A stretch of DNA of 63,397 nt from contig CAKVIN010000015.1 in assembly GCA_934754425.1 (NCBI GenBank), positions 1 to 63,397 of the forward strand. Direction: 5' to 3'. This DNA is from an uncultured Candidatus Melainabacteria bacterium. GTDB taxonomy: Bacteria > Cyanobacteriota > Vampirovibrionia > Gastranaerophilales > Gastranaerophilaceae. Below the pieces are notes generated by a model, which was not told where the DNA came from, did no database searches, and saw only the letters and a program-made list of their open reading frames with translations. The position numbers and the translations under genes were made by a program. Position 1 is the stretch's first letter. Each line of letters starts with the position of its first letter. Shown piece by piece: positions 8,812 to 17,317 of this stretch.

Positions 8812-9313
8812 TTTTGTATCTGTAGGCAAAATTCTTAATTTTCACGGAGTACAAGGTGAGGCGAAGCTCGGTTATTCAAAAAATCGAGAAGAGTTTTTGT
8901 CGAGTTTAAAATCAGTTTTTGTTCAAATAGACGGACAATATAAAGAACTTACTATTTCAAAGCTAAGATTTACTCCAAAATGTGGGATTATTAAATTTAT
9001 AGGAATTGATACTTTAAATGACATTTTGGAATACAAAGGACATTTAATCTTTGTTACGGAAGATACAGCGAGAGATTGTCTTGAAGAAGACGAATTCTTA
9101 ATTGATGAATTAGTCGGACTCGATGTATATGATGGTGAGAAAAAAGTCGGTGCAGTTGTTGGAGTTTCAAACAATGGTGCAAGTGATCTTTTGTCAGTAA
9201 AAAATTTAGACAAAAAAATTTGTTTAGTACCATTTGTAAAAGCTATTGTACTATCTGTTGACATAAAAAATAGAAAAATTCAAATTAATAACCTTGAAGG
9301 ATTGCTTTCATGA
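8801..9313 (+). CDS. rimM: 16S rRNA processing protein RimM
   Basis: A ribosome maturation factor that binds S19 and helps assemble the 30S head. The start at 8801 (MKNSFVSVGKILNFHG) gives 170 residues, the usual length. Longer readings add a tail derived from the overlapping upstream gene. The N-terminal RimM beta-barrel has VGKILNFHGVQGEAK, and the C-terminal PRC-like barrel has DELVGLDVYDGEKKVG and LVPFVKAIV. It overlaps the upstream gene by 11 bases and trmD by 4, so the three are likely co-translated. Confidence 0.93.
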   Translation: MKNSFVSVGKILNFHGVQGEAKLGYSKNREEFLSSLKSVFVQIDGQYKELTISKLRFTPKCGIIKFIGIDTLNDILEYKGHLIFVTEDTARDCLEEDEFLIDELVGLDVYDGEKKVGAVVGVSNNGASDLLSVKNLDKKICLVPFVKAIVLSVDIKNRKIQINNLEGLLS

Positions 9314-10002
9314 GATTTGATGTACTAACATTATTTCCTGAATTAATTAGTTCTCATTTAGATTTTAGCATTATGAAACGTGCAACCGATGATGGAATTT
9401 TTAAAGTTAATGCTATCAATCCAAGAGATTTTACGCTTGATAAACATAAAAAAGTCGATGATACTCCTTATGGGGGTGGAGCAGGCATGGTACTTATGCC
9501 ACAACCGTATATAGATGCATATAATTCTGTTGAAAAACAAGAAAACTGTATTACATTAATGATGACCCCTCAAGGTGAACCTTTTTCTGATAAAATCTCA
9601 AATGAATTGGCAAAATACGAACAAATAATAATACTTTGTGGTCATTATGAAGGTTTTGATGAAAGAATCAGAACGATAATTAAACCAAGAGAAATTTCTA
9701 TTGGTGATTTTGTTTTAACAGGTGGAGAACTACCCGCCCTATGCGTTATAGATAGCGTTTCCAGAAAAATCGAAGGAACATTAGGCAAAATTGAATCTGC
9801 TCATGATGATAGTTTTGCTGATGGTTTATTAGAATACCCACAATATACAAAACCCAGAGAATACATGGGGTTAAAAGTACCGGAAGTATTGCTAAACGGA
9901 AATCACAAACTTATAAATGAATTTCGTATGGAGCAAAAAATACAAAGAACAAAAATTAAACGTCCGGATTTGTATAAAAAATGGTTAAACGAAAATAATT
10001 AG
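9310..10002 (+). CDS. trmD: tRNA (guanine37-N1)-methyltransferase TrmD
   Basis: A SPOUT-class enzyme that methylates G37 next to the anticodon, preventing +1 frameshifts. It has 230 residues. The N-terminus MRFDVLTLFPE, the SAM-binding trefoil-knot region (LCGHYEGFDERI and SIGDFVLTGGELPA) and PHYTRP-like PQYTKPREYMG are all present. The start codon lies in the ATGA overlap with the rimM stop. The rimM-trmD order is conserved widely, usually with rpsP and ffh, which are absent here. Confidence 0.97.
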   Translation: MRFDVLTLFPELISSHLDFSIMKRATDDGIFKVNAINPRDFTLDKHKKVDDTPYGGGAGMVLMPQPYIDAYNSVEKQENCITLMMTPQGEPFSDKISNELAKYEQIIILCGHYEGFDERIRTIIKPREISIGDFVLTGGELPALCVIDSVSRKIEGTLGKIESAHDDSFADGLLEYPQYTKPREYMGLKVPEVLLNGNHKLINEFRMEQKIQRTKIKRPDLYKKWLNENN

Positions 10003-10059
10003 CAAAAAAAAATTTTACAAGCTTTATAATAATATAACAATTATTATGAGGCTTATTTT

Positions 10060-10488
10060 ATGATTACAAAATTAAATTTACCAAAAAACAATACACAAAC
10101 ATTAAAAAATATAGCACTAGGCACAGCTTTCACACTAGCTTCTGTTGGCACATTATCAGCCGGTAATATGCGACATACACAACTTAAAGCTGACTCAATA
10201 GTATTAACAAACCAAATCAAGTCTATAGAAAAAAATATGAACAGTAATGATTATGATAAATATGACTTAGATTCAACAGTTGATGGAGCTAAACAAAGCT
10301 TAATTGAACTAAAACAACTAAGATTAAAAGAAAAAAAAGCAGAACTGGAAGAAACAAACAAAAAATTAAACCAAATTAAAAAGAATGAAAATGAAAATAA
10401 AATGGGTATGTTTTTTACGATGTTTCTAGGCGGTATATTAAGTTTAAGTATATACAAAAGAATATTAAACAAAAACTCAAAAAAATAG
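10060..10488 (+). CDS. Small membrane-anchored coiled-coil protein
   Basis: A 142-residue protein, unrecognised. A weak hydrophobic N-terminal segment (LGTAFTLASVGTLSAG) could be a signal or membrane anchor. Residues 45-110 are a Lys/Glu/Leu coiled coil. The C-terminus has a second hydrophobic stretch (MFFTMFLGGILSLSIYK) followed by basic residues. The Shine-Dalgarno sequence is GAGG. A perfect bidirectional terminator follows immediately. No function can be given. Confidence 0.6.
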   Translation: MITKLNLPKNNTQTLKNIALGTAFTLASVGTLSAGNMRHTQLKADSIVLTNQIKSIEKNMNSNDYDKYDLDSTVDGAKQSLIELKQLRLKEKKAELEETNKKLNQIKKNENENKMGMFFTMFLGGILSLSIYKRILNKNSKK

Positions 10489-10512
10489 GATGATATTTTA
10501 TCATCCTATTTT
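10482..10512. terminator. Bidirectional terminator between the 10060 gene and clpP
   Basis: A 14-bp perfect stem pairs 10482-10495 with 10499-10512 around a 3-base loop. A-rich and T-rich ends let it serve the rightward gene and the leftward clpP. Confidence 0.8.
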
Positions 10513-10528
10513 AAATACTTATTTTTAT

Positions 10529-11149
10529 TTAAACATTAGCAGAAGTTACAACTTTATCAATTAAACCGTATTCGCAAGCTTCTGCAGCTGATAAATAGTG
10601 ATCACGTTCACAATCTTCTTTAACTTTGTCAAAAGGTTGTCCAGAATTTTCTGCCATAATACCAATCAACATGTCTTTCATTCTTAAAATCTCTTTAGCT
10701 TCAAGTTCAATATCTGTAGCTTGACCTTTTGCACCGCCCAAAGGTTGGTGAATCATAATTCTTGCACTTGGTAAAGCCATTCTCTTACCCTTTGCACCTG
10801 CTGAAAGTAAAAAAGCACCCATAGATGCAGCTTCGCCAAGACAAATTGTTTGTACATCAGCTTTGATTAAATTCATTGTGTCATAAATTGCCATACCGGC
10901 AGTAATTACACCACCAGGAGAATTTATATACAACATAATGTCTTTTTCCGGATTTTCGCTATCAAGAAGTAACAACTGAGCTACTACAGAATTAGCAACC
11001 TCGTCATCAATTTCTGTTCCAAGAAAAATAATTCTTTCTCTTAATAATCTTGAAAAAATATCAAAAGATTTTTCACCCCTTGATGAAGATTCAATAACCG
11101 TTGGAACATAGCTTAAAATTTTTCTATAATCAGTTGTTTCAGTTGTCAT
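10529..11149 (-). CDS. clpP: ATP-dependent Clp protease proteolytic subunit
   Basis: The serine peptidase core of Clp proteases, which degrades proteins unfolded by ClpX/ClpA/ClpC. The protein has 206 residues. The catalytic triad is Ser109 (GEAASMGAFLL), His134 (MIHQPLGGA) and Asp183 (ERDHYLSA). The N-terminal SSRGEKSFDIFSRLLRERI and YINSPGG blocks are typical. The Shine-Dalgarno sequence GGGAGAG precedes the ATG at 11149. No clpX or tig is adjacent. Confidence 0.97.
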   Translation of the reverse strand: MTTETTDYRKILSYVPTVIESSSRGEKSFDIFSRLLRERIIFLGTEIDDEVANSVVAQLLLLDSENPEKDIMLYINSPGGVITAGMAIYDTMNLIKADVQTICLGEAASMGAFLLSAGAKGKRMALPSARIMIHQPLGGAKGQATDIELEAKEILRMKDMLIGIMAENSGQPFDKVKEDCERDHYLSAAEACEYGLIDKVVTSANV

Positions 11150-11246
11150 ACTAACTCTCCCTTTTAAATGTTAAGAATATTTTACAATAAAACTTAACAG
11201 TATGCAACTTTAATGATGTTATGAAAAAATTTTTCCTACAAAAATA

Positions 11247-11534
11247 TTACTTTCCATAATCTCCTTGTTTATTTATTTTATCTTCTGTTACATCACCACC
11301 GACCATACCAGCAACTAAACCGGCTCCGGCTAAACAAATAATTGCAGGAGCAACCACCATTGATGCAGCTAGAACAACACCGGTTCCCACGGTACCTCCG
11401 ACAATTCTTCCAAACTTGCCTCTAAACTGAACATTAGAAGTATTCCCATTCTCAGGGTTTACTTCTTGTTGTTTTGATATTCTGTTTTTCAAATGAGGCC
11501 TATAACTAACACTAGAGATTTGACCAACTCTCAT
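11247..11534 (-). CDS. Small Gly/Ala-rich membrane protein
   Basis: The start at 11534 (MRVGQISSVSYRP) is chosen because a strong GGAGGT lies about 8 bases upstream; an ATG five codons earlier lacks a site. The 95-residue protein has a polar N-terminus, a VQFRGKFGR motif near residue 45, then a glycine-zipper-like hydrophobic stretch (IVGGTVGTGVVLAASMVVAP and AGAGLVAGMVGG), likely one helical hairpin in the membrane. Unknown function. Compare the short proteins at 57969 and 61555. Confidence 0.6.
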   Translation of the reverse strand: MRVGQISSVSYRPHLKNRISKQQEVNPENGNTSNVQFRGKFGRIVGGTVGTGVVLAASMVVAPAIICLAGAGLVAGMVGGDVTEDKINKQGDYGK

Positions 11535-11672
11535 CACACACACCTCCATTAATATATAAGTATTTTAGAATAATTATATATTCTGGTCAATTACCCAATA
11601 TAACTATTTTTTTTAACATATTTTTAAATAAAATTTAGGCAATTTTTATTTTTTTTATGTTTTATTACATAT

Positions 11673-12302
11673 ATGGTGAATAAGATGATAAATTTAACAA
11701 GAGTGACACTTCCTTTTCTGTCAAAAAATTCAAAAGAATATATGAATGCCGTAAGAAGCATGCCTGAAATGGTATTAAGAAAAATGTCACGAAATGGTGA
11801 CAAAAGCATTTTGTATGTCAATATGAACAGTTGTGCTGCTTCTGAAATATCAAAAGATGGTATTAACACCGTTTATACCGATGCATTAGCTTGTTGCAAT
11901 TCCGTAGGAGTTGTTGCGAAAACAAAAGACGGAAAACTTTTGACTATACTATCACACTATATGCCAACCATTGTTGATACTCAAGTTGAAGCGATAGGTA
12001 AAGAATTGGCTGCATATTCAACTTATATAGATAAAAATTATCAGCCAAAATTATTTTTTAATGTAAGAGGAAATACGTTATCCGGTAAATTAGAAGCTTC
12101 GCCGAATTCAATAATAGAAAAAGTCAAAAATTTGTTGAAAAACTTTTTTAATAAAGATGCCGATTCAACGGTAACTCCTTATCCAATAAAAAATCGACCC
12201 GCATTCTTTTCAACGGCAAATATTTTTCAATTTGATCCGGAAAATTTATTAAAATTAAAAATAACAAATGTTGGAGAAGTTGAAAAATTTGTAGATTTAT
12301 AA
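11673..12302 (+). CDS. Unknown protein with possible CheD-like Thr/Cys/His arrangement
   Basis: A 209-residue soluble protein with no close family that I recognise. Residues 66-98 (VYTDALACC, then LLTILSHYMP) recall the CheD deamidase core (TLGLGSC, then hydrophobic-His-x-hydrophobic-Pro). The Thr69-to-Cys75 spacing of 6 equals CheD, and His95 lies 20 residues after Cys75, against 17 in the Thermotoga enzyme. A later KLFFNVRGN resembles the KLFGGAN block of CheD. The relation is a hypothesis. The start may be the ATG at 11673 or at 11685, and neither has a Shine-Dalgarno sequence. No chemotaxis gene is adjacent. Confidence 0.5.
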   Translation: MVNKMINLTRVTLPFLSKNSKEYMNAVRSMPEMVLRKMSRNGDKSILYVNMNSCAASEISKDGINTVYTDALACCNSVGVVAKTKDGKLLTILSHYMPTIVDTQVEAIGKELAAYSTYIDKNYQPKLFFNVRGNTLSGKLEASPNSIIEKVKNLLKNFFNKDADSTVTPYPIKNRPAFFSTANIFQFDPENLLKLKITNVGEVEKFVDL

Positions 12303-12645
12303 GTTACATTTTTAATTTTTTTTTAAACATTTTCTAAGAGCTTTTATAAATAATAATAATAATAATAATATATTCTATTTTTATTAACAAATATAACTAT
12401 TTTTTGTATTAAGTATATTTGCATATAAATTATCGCTAATTATTAAGGAATATTAAGAAATTTATTAATATATTTTCATATGTTAAGCAAATTGAAATTT
12501 TGTTACAATTGGCGCAAACGTAGTAGTAGTAGTAGTAGTAAATGTGCGTTTATTTTTAATTCACCCTAAAGTTTTCCAAATATATGCCGTTATACAAAAA
12601 TGTAAGATGAAATTTAAAAGTTAAAAAAAGAAAGGAGAACCAACA
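12303..12645 (+). other. 343-bp intergenic region with trinucleotide repeats
   Basis: A very AT-rich spacer holding an (AAT)n tract at about 12351-12370 and seven perfect GTA units at 12520-12540. No open frame, tRNA or clear promoter is seen. It ends in the strong AAAGGAG ribosome binding site of the gene at 12646, so it is likely that gene's upstream control region. Confidence 0.7.
12520..12540 (+). repeat. (GTA)7 microsatellite
   Basis: Seven uninterrupted GTA units lie about 105 bases before the ATG at 12646. They are flanked by short AAACG (12516-12520) and CGTTT (12547-12551) arms that could form a weak stem. Confidence 0.9.
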
Positions 12646-13653
12646 ATGGTAAATGTAAATGGTGATTATGACAGAGTGTCCAACAATGTTAAACAACAAA
12701 TTAATGACATTGCTAACCAAGATGGAAGAAAGGGAATTTCAAGTAGTGAAGAAAGAAATGCCTTAGCAGACTTACTTTCCAGTGGAAAAGTTACAGGAAA
12801 ATCAAATCAGGAGTACATTCAAGGAGAAATTAATAAGTTTGATTTGAACGAAGCGAAAAAGAATGCCAGTGATTTTGTAAAAAAAGCAATTTCTAACGCA
12901 ATGAAGATGACTGGTGATAAAAATTCTATTGATGATAATACTGAACTTGCCGTACTAGATAGTATAATCGACAATACAAGCGGTGAGTATAGTGCAGAAG
13001 ATATTCAATATGCAAAACTTATTAAAGAACAAAGTCCTTATGCCGGTAAAAAAAGTGATGTAACAACACTAAAAGAAGAAAATAGCGTTTTGCAACAAAA
13101 AATTGCAGAATTAATAAAAGAAAACAAAGAACTTAAAGCAGAGCTAGATTCAACAAAACAAGAAACTGAAAAAGCAACCAAAGAATTAGACAACGCTTGT
13201 AAAAATTTAAGTAATATTCCAGATGCAACAAAGTCTACTATCAACGATATGAAAGGCGATTTAGGAGCCATTGGAGAGCTTTGTTCTGAAACTACAAAAT
13301 TAGCAGATGGTTTATTAGATAAACAAAAACTTGCACAAGAAGGTAAGTTATCTAAGCCTACATTCGATAATTATGAAAGACAGGTGAAAGCAAAAATCAA
13401 TGCTAACAAACAAAAAATAGCACATAAAAAATCAGAATTACAGAAAAAAGCAAAAGAAGCTATGTCATCTCACCCCCAAATTAGTAATGTAATCAGTAAA
13501 ATCGGAATGTTAATTGGTATTGGCGCTGCAACCACTGTTACACACACTCCAAAAGCAGCTAATAGTATTTTTGGCGCTCACGTTGCAGATGAAGAAATAA
13601 ATAAAACAACGAATAATAACGCAACAACTAATAACAAGAAAAAGATAAAATAA
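12646..13653 (+). CDS. Unknown coiled-coil protein with hydrophobic C-terminal segment
   Basis: A 335-residue protein, unrecognised. The N-terminal 120 residues are helical and acidic, with a loop NQDGRKGISSSE that resembles an EF-hand or dockerin calcium loop, though positions 5 and 6 do not fit. Residues 138-190 are a heptad coiled coil (LKEENSVLQQKIAELIKENK). A basic helix follows (235-275), then one moderately hydrophobic segment (ISKIGMLIGIGAATTVT), then an Asn/Thr/Lys tail. The very strong AAAGGAG site suggests high expression. It ends at a good terminator. Confidence 0.65.
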   Translation: MVNVNGDYDRVSNNVKQQINDIANQDGRKGISSSEERNALADLLSSGKVTGKSNQEYIQGEINKFDLNEAKKNASDFVKKAISNAMKMTGDKNSIDDNTELAVLDSIIDNTSGEYSAEDIQYAKLIKEQSPYAGKKSDVTTLKEENSVLQQKIAELIKENKELKAELDSTKQETEKATKELDNACKNLSNIPDATKSTINDMKGDLGAIGELCSETTKLADGLLDKQKLAQEGKLSKPTFDNYERQVKAKINANKQKIAHKKSELQKKAKEAMSSHPQISNVISKIGMLIGIGAATTVTHTPKAANSIFGAHVADEEINKTTNNNATTNNKKKIK

Positions 13654-13685
13654 ACAGTAGAATAGCTAAATAAATATTAATATTT

Positions 13686-13716
13686 TAAAGGATTGAAATT
13701 TTCAATCCTTTTTTAT
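13686..13716 (+). terminator. Terminator of the 12646 gene
   Basis: AAAGGATTGA (13687-13696) pairs with TCAATCCTTT (13702-13711), followed by T-rich sequence. It may also serve the convergent gene ending at 13713. Confidence 0.8.
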
Positions 13717-14006
13717 TTTTTTAAAGCGTTTTCCAAAGCTTTTTCTAAAACTTCAATCTTTGATTCTAGAACTTTTACTCTGGAAGAAGATTCTGTAGAA
13801 GCAATTGATTCTTTTTCCAATTCTCTTTTATAAGAATTTAATTTTTTATTTTTGACATTCATTTTTAATGTCATTAAAAATATAGCAAGAGCAAAACCTA
13901 ATAAAAACATTGTAACCATCGGTATATGTCCTGTTTGATTAAAAAACGTATAACCGGCACACGCTACAGATATTATAGACATAATTATTAACATAATATT
14001 TTTCAT
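13713..14006 (-). CDS. Two-helix membrane protein with C-terminal coiled coil
   Basis: The start at 14006 (MKNIMLIIMSIIS) is preferred because AAGGAG lies about 7 bases upstream; the longer reading adds an unlikely leader. The 97-residue protein has two membrane helices (about 3-20 and 29-47), a basic loop and a coiled coil (70-95). The layout recalls LapA-domain (DUF1049) proteins, but no signature residues settle it. It is divergent from flhB. Confidence 0.6.
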   Translation of the reverse strand: MKNIMLIIMSIISVACAGYTFFNQTGHIPMVTMFLLGFALAIFLMTLKMNVKNKKLNSYKRELEKESIASTESSSRVKVLESKIEVLEKALENALKK

Positions 14007-14098
14007 AATCAAACTCCTTACAAAAACATTGTACAATAAAATCCAGATTTATGCTAAACTATTAACAATAGAAACGAAAATCCAACGGAACAAATAAT

Positions 14099-15253
14099 AT
14101 GGGTGATGAAGATAAACAATTTGATGCCACGCCCCAAAAATTAGAAAGAGCAAGAAAAGAAGGGCAGGTTGTTAAATCAAAAGACGTGTCAACAGCATTG
14201 TCTTTACTTGTAATGTTCTCTTTTATAAATATGTTAGCACCAATTATTTGGAAATTAATTGTCGGCTTATTTAAAACTTTATACGAACAAATTCCAAATC
14301 AGCATTTGTCTGAAATTGGTTATACCTATATGTTTACAACAACGCTTATTCCAACAGTAGTAATTATCGGTTCAATATTATTTGTAGCTGCATTTATAGC
14401 AATTTTAGGGGACTTTATTCAAGTTGGGCCTCTTGTAGCAACCGCTCCGCTTATGCCTAAACTTGACAAATTAAACCCTACTAAATATTTCAAAAACCTT
14501 TTTCAAGTAAAAACATTATTCGAACTTTGTAAAAACATTGTTAAAGTTTTTATACTTGGTTTAGTCGGCTGGACTGTTTATAGAGCACATTTAGAAAGTA
14601 TTTTAATGCTTGCTGCTATTGATAATCATTTTGCAGTTATGATTGAGTTCGGCAAATTGATTGTTGAATTTATTTATAAAGCCTGTATTGCATTCTTGGT
14701 TATCGCAGCAGCCGATTATGGCATGACAAAATGGAAATTCTTAAAAGATCAAAAAATGTCATTCAAAGAAATTAAAGATGAATATAAAAACTCTGAAGGT
14801 GATCCTCATGTAAAGGCTGCTCTTAGACAAAGACGTATGCAAATGTTACAACAAGGCGCAATGGACTCTGTTCCGGAAGCGGATTTTGTTGTAAGAAACC
14901 CGACCCACGTTGCTTGCGCTTTAAAATATGATGCTGAAACAATGCAATCTCCGACATTAACAGCTAAAGGTTCAGAGCTTATTGCTCAAAAAATTATAAA
15001 AATAGCACAAGAACATAATGTTCCTGTAATTGACAACGCTCCGGTCGCAAGGGCTTTATTCAGAATGGTAGATTTAAATCAACAAATACCACCGGAATTA
15101 TATAAAGCCGTAGCAGAAATCTTGTTATTCGTTTACGGCTTGAAAAACGGAAAAAATTCTCCTTCTGCAACTCCGCCTGATGTACAAAATACACGAATTA
15201 ATCAAAACAACATACCTAAAACTCAACAACCACCTAATAATAACAATAGATAA
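14099..15253 (+). CDS. flhB: Flagellar export protein FlhB
   Basis: An inner-membrane component of the flagellar type III export gate that switches substrate class after self-cleavage. It has 384 residues. The N-terminus has TPQKLERARKEGQV, then four membrane helices between about 30 and 205. The cytoplasmic domain carries the autocleavage motif NPTH at 267-270 and the following AKG...A...A...VPV...PVARALF block. The tail is Pro/Asn-rich. Together with the flagellin at 51982 it argues for a flagellum rather than an injectisome. No other export genes are adjacent. A sigma factor follows after 76 bases. Confidence 0.92.
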   Translation: MGDEDKQFDATPQKLERARKEGQVVKSKDVSTALSLLVMFSFINMLAPIIWKLIVGLFKTLYEQIPNQHLSEIGYTYMFTTTLIPTVVIIGSILFVAAFIAILGDFIQVGPLVATAPLMPKLDKLNPTKYFKNLFQVKTLFELCKNIVKVFILGLVGWTVYRAHLESILMLAAIDNHFAVMIEFGKLIVEFIYKACIAFLVIAAADYGMTKWKFLKDQKMSFKEIKDEYKNSEGDPHVKAALRQRRMQMLQQGAMDSVPEADFVVRNPTHVACALKYDAETMQSPTLTAKGSELIAQKIIKIAQEHNVPVIDNAPVARALFRMVDLNQQIPPELYKAVAEILLFVYGLKNGKNSPSATPPDVQNTRINQNNIPKTQQPPNNNNR

Positions 15254-15329
15254 TGAAGAGTTTATATTACAACTTGAAAAAATATCAAAATCAAGGTATG
15301 ATAAAATAAGGTTAGTTTAATAAGAGAAG

Positions 15330-16019
15330 ATGGATAATAAAACTTTAATTAAGCAGTACATTGGAATTGTACAAAAAATAGCTAGAGTTGAGCACAGACG
15401 AATGCCAAACCATATGATAGAATATGAAGAATTGGTTAGCATTGGTATTATTGCTGTGCAAACATTAATTAAAGGTAAAACAGACGAACAACTTGCGCAT
15501 TACAATGAAGCATACATTGGTACAGCTGTAAAATGGGCAATTAGAAATGAATTACGTCACCGTTATAAGTGGTATACGCTTAAACATAAAAAAGAAGATA
15601 GTGGTGATGAAAGCTATGTTTCTGATGTGGATAATTCTGAACAGTCTTCTGATGATATGGGATTTAGTATTTCTCCAAACAAAGTTAGAGAAGCTGTTTA
15701 TGAAACAATTTTATCCATTGATGGTTTAGCAGCATCTGCAACGGATAATGCTTCACCTTTCGATTTTATCAAAGATCCTTCTGCAATGCCTGATGAAAAA
15801 GCAGAAATCGTTGAAATGAGTAAACTCATAAAACAAGCCATTGCTAAGCTACCTCAAAAAGAACGTACAGTTGTTGAATATCGTTTTTACAGAAACATGC
15901 AGGCAAAAGATATCGCCACAATGGTCGGACTTTCGCCATCAAGAATAACCAGAATTGTTCAATATTCTTTGAATCAAATAAGAGAATATTTAAAAGCTAA
16001 AGGTCGAGAAGATTACTAA
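15330..16019 (+). CDS. Sigma70-family sigma factor (FliA/WhiG-like)
   Basis: A 229-residue sigma factor. Region 2 lies at about 8-85 (EYEELVSIGIIAVQTLIKG and AVKWAIRNELRHRY) and region 4 at about 168-225 (LPQKERTVVEYRFYRNMQAK, DIATMVGLSPSRITRIVQ). A long acidic linker (about 88-165) replaces a clear region 3. Its place downstream of flhB suggests a flagellar-class factor. However, the flagellin upstream region shows a sigma70-like rather than a sigma28-like promoter, so the name fliA is not given. Confidence 0.75.
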   Translation: MDNKTLIKQYIGIVQKIARVEHRRMPNHMIEYEELVSIGIIAVQTLIKGKTDEQLAHYNEAYIGTAVKWAIRNELRHRYKWYTLKHKKEDSGDESYVSDVDNSEQSSDDMGFSISPNKVREAVYETILSIDGLAASATDNASPFDFIKDPSAMPDEKAEIVEMSKLIKQAIAKLPQKERTVVEYRFYRNMQAKDIATMVGLSPSRITRIVQYSLNQIREYLKAKGREDY

Positions 16020-16053
16020 AAAGATTTGCAGATGGTTAGCAAATCTTTTTTTT
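16020..16053. terminator. Terminator between the sigma factor and MacB-type permease genes
   Basis: AAAGATTTGC (16020-16029) pairs with GCAAATCTTT (16039-16048), followed by a run of eight or more T. It overlaps the last bases of both convergent genes. Confidence 0.85.
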
Positions 16054-17282
16054 TATTCATATCTTAAGGCATCAATAGGATTCAATAAAGAAGCTTTATA
16101 TGCAGGATAATATCCAAAACCGACCCCCACAAGAGCTGAAAAACTTAATGCTAAAACTATTGAAAATATTGAAATGGAAATAGTCATTGATGGTGCTAAA
16201 ACAGTAATTAATAAAGAGCCACCTATCCCAACTGCAACACCTATTAAACCACCAATCATAGAAAGTAAAAATGATTCTATTAAAAATTGCCACCTGATAT
16301 CACTAACTCTAGCTCCAATAGCCATTCTTATACCGATTTCTTTTGTTCTTTCAGTTACAGAAACAAGCATAATATTCATAATACCTATACCACCAACAAG
16401 TAAAGATACAGAAGCAATTGAGGCTAAAAGTATAGCAAATGTTTGAACGGTCGATTTCATTTTTTCTTGAAATTCTGCCGAGTTTCTTATTTCAAAATCT
16501 TTATCCTGATTTTTTCCGAGATTATGACGAACAGTTAAAATTTCATTTATATCCTGAATCATGTCATCTAAAACATCAGCATCCTGTCCCTTAATTACAA
16601 TTTGACCGACTGTCCCAGGGAAATCTGTACCAAAAACTTTCTTTTGAGCTGTTGTTATAGGTATAAATACTAAATCATCCTGATCAAACGGGCCTGATTG
16701 TCCTTTAGACTCTAATAACCCGATAACCTTAAATGGTATATTACCAACCCTAATAACCTTACCAACCGGATCAACATCTCCGAACAATTCCGTTGCAACC
16801 GTCGAACCTAAAAGTGTTACTTTTGCACTATTTTGCAAATCTTCCGGTATAAAACTTCTGCCATTTTTTACTTCATAATTTTTTATATACAAATATGCCG
16901 GCTGAATTCCATACACAGATGTCGACCAATTTTGATTGCCATAAGTAAGTTGTTTGCTCTCTGATGACATTGTAGAAATTGCTAAAACTCCTCTTGCATT
17001 TTTTTCAATAGCCAATGCATCTTTAGAAGTCAATGTTGGTTTTGTACCAATTCCCATATGTACACCACCTGACTTTGCAGATGCTGAACGAACAGTAAGC
17101 AAATTTGTCCCCATAGATTCCATATTTTGTGTAACTTTTTTACTTGCACCAGAACCTACGGCAAGCATTATTATTACAGCACTAACACCAATAATAACAC
17201 CTAAGCTTGTCAAAGTTGAGCGTAACATATTAACTCTAAGTGAGTTTATTGCCATTTTTAATGTGGATTTAAAATCTAACAT
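16053..17282 (-). CDS. MacB/FtsX-type ABC transporter permease
   Basis: A 409-residue permease. An N-terminal helix (RSTLTSLGVIIGVSAVIIML) is followed by a large periplasmic MacB-PCD domain (about 45-265) and three C-terminal helices within the FtsX domain, which contains GGIGIMNIMLVSVTERTKEI and ends NPIDALRYE. Such permeases act with a MacB/LolD-type ATPase and often an RND adaptor to expel peptides, lipoproteins or drugs. Neither partner lies in the neighbourhood, so they must be elsewhere. The Shine-Dalgarno sequence is GAGG. Confidence 0.9.
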   Translation of the reverse strand: MLDFKSTLKMAINSLRVNMLRSTLTSLGVIIGVSAVIIMLAVGSGASKKVTQNMESMGTNLLTVRSASAKSGGVHMGIGTKPTLTSKDALAIEKNARGVLAISTMSSESKQLTYGNQNWSTSVYGIQPAYLYIKNYEVKNGRSFIPEDLQNSAKVTLLGSTVATELFGDVDPVGKVIRVGNIPFKVIGLLESKGQSGPFDQDDLVFIPITTAQKKVFGTDFPGTVGQIVIKGQDADVLDDMIQDINEILTVRHNLGKNQDKDFEIRNSAEFQEKMKSTVQTFAILLASIASVSLLVGGIGIMNIMLVSVTERTKEIGIRMAIGARVSDIRWQFLIESFLLSMIGGLIGVAVGIGGSLLITVLAPSMTISISIFSIVLALSFSALVGVGFGYYPAYKASLLNPIDALRYE

Positions 17283-17317
17283 TAATATTCCTCTTTTAGG
17301 TTTATATTATTTTTATA

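Noticed and set aside
14099..15253. FlhB homologue as part of a non-flagellar type III secretion system
   Set aside because: A flagellin gene is present in the window, and no injectisome genes (needle, secretin) were seen nearby.
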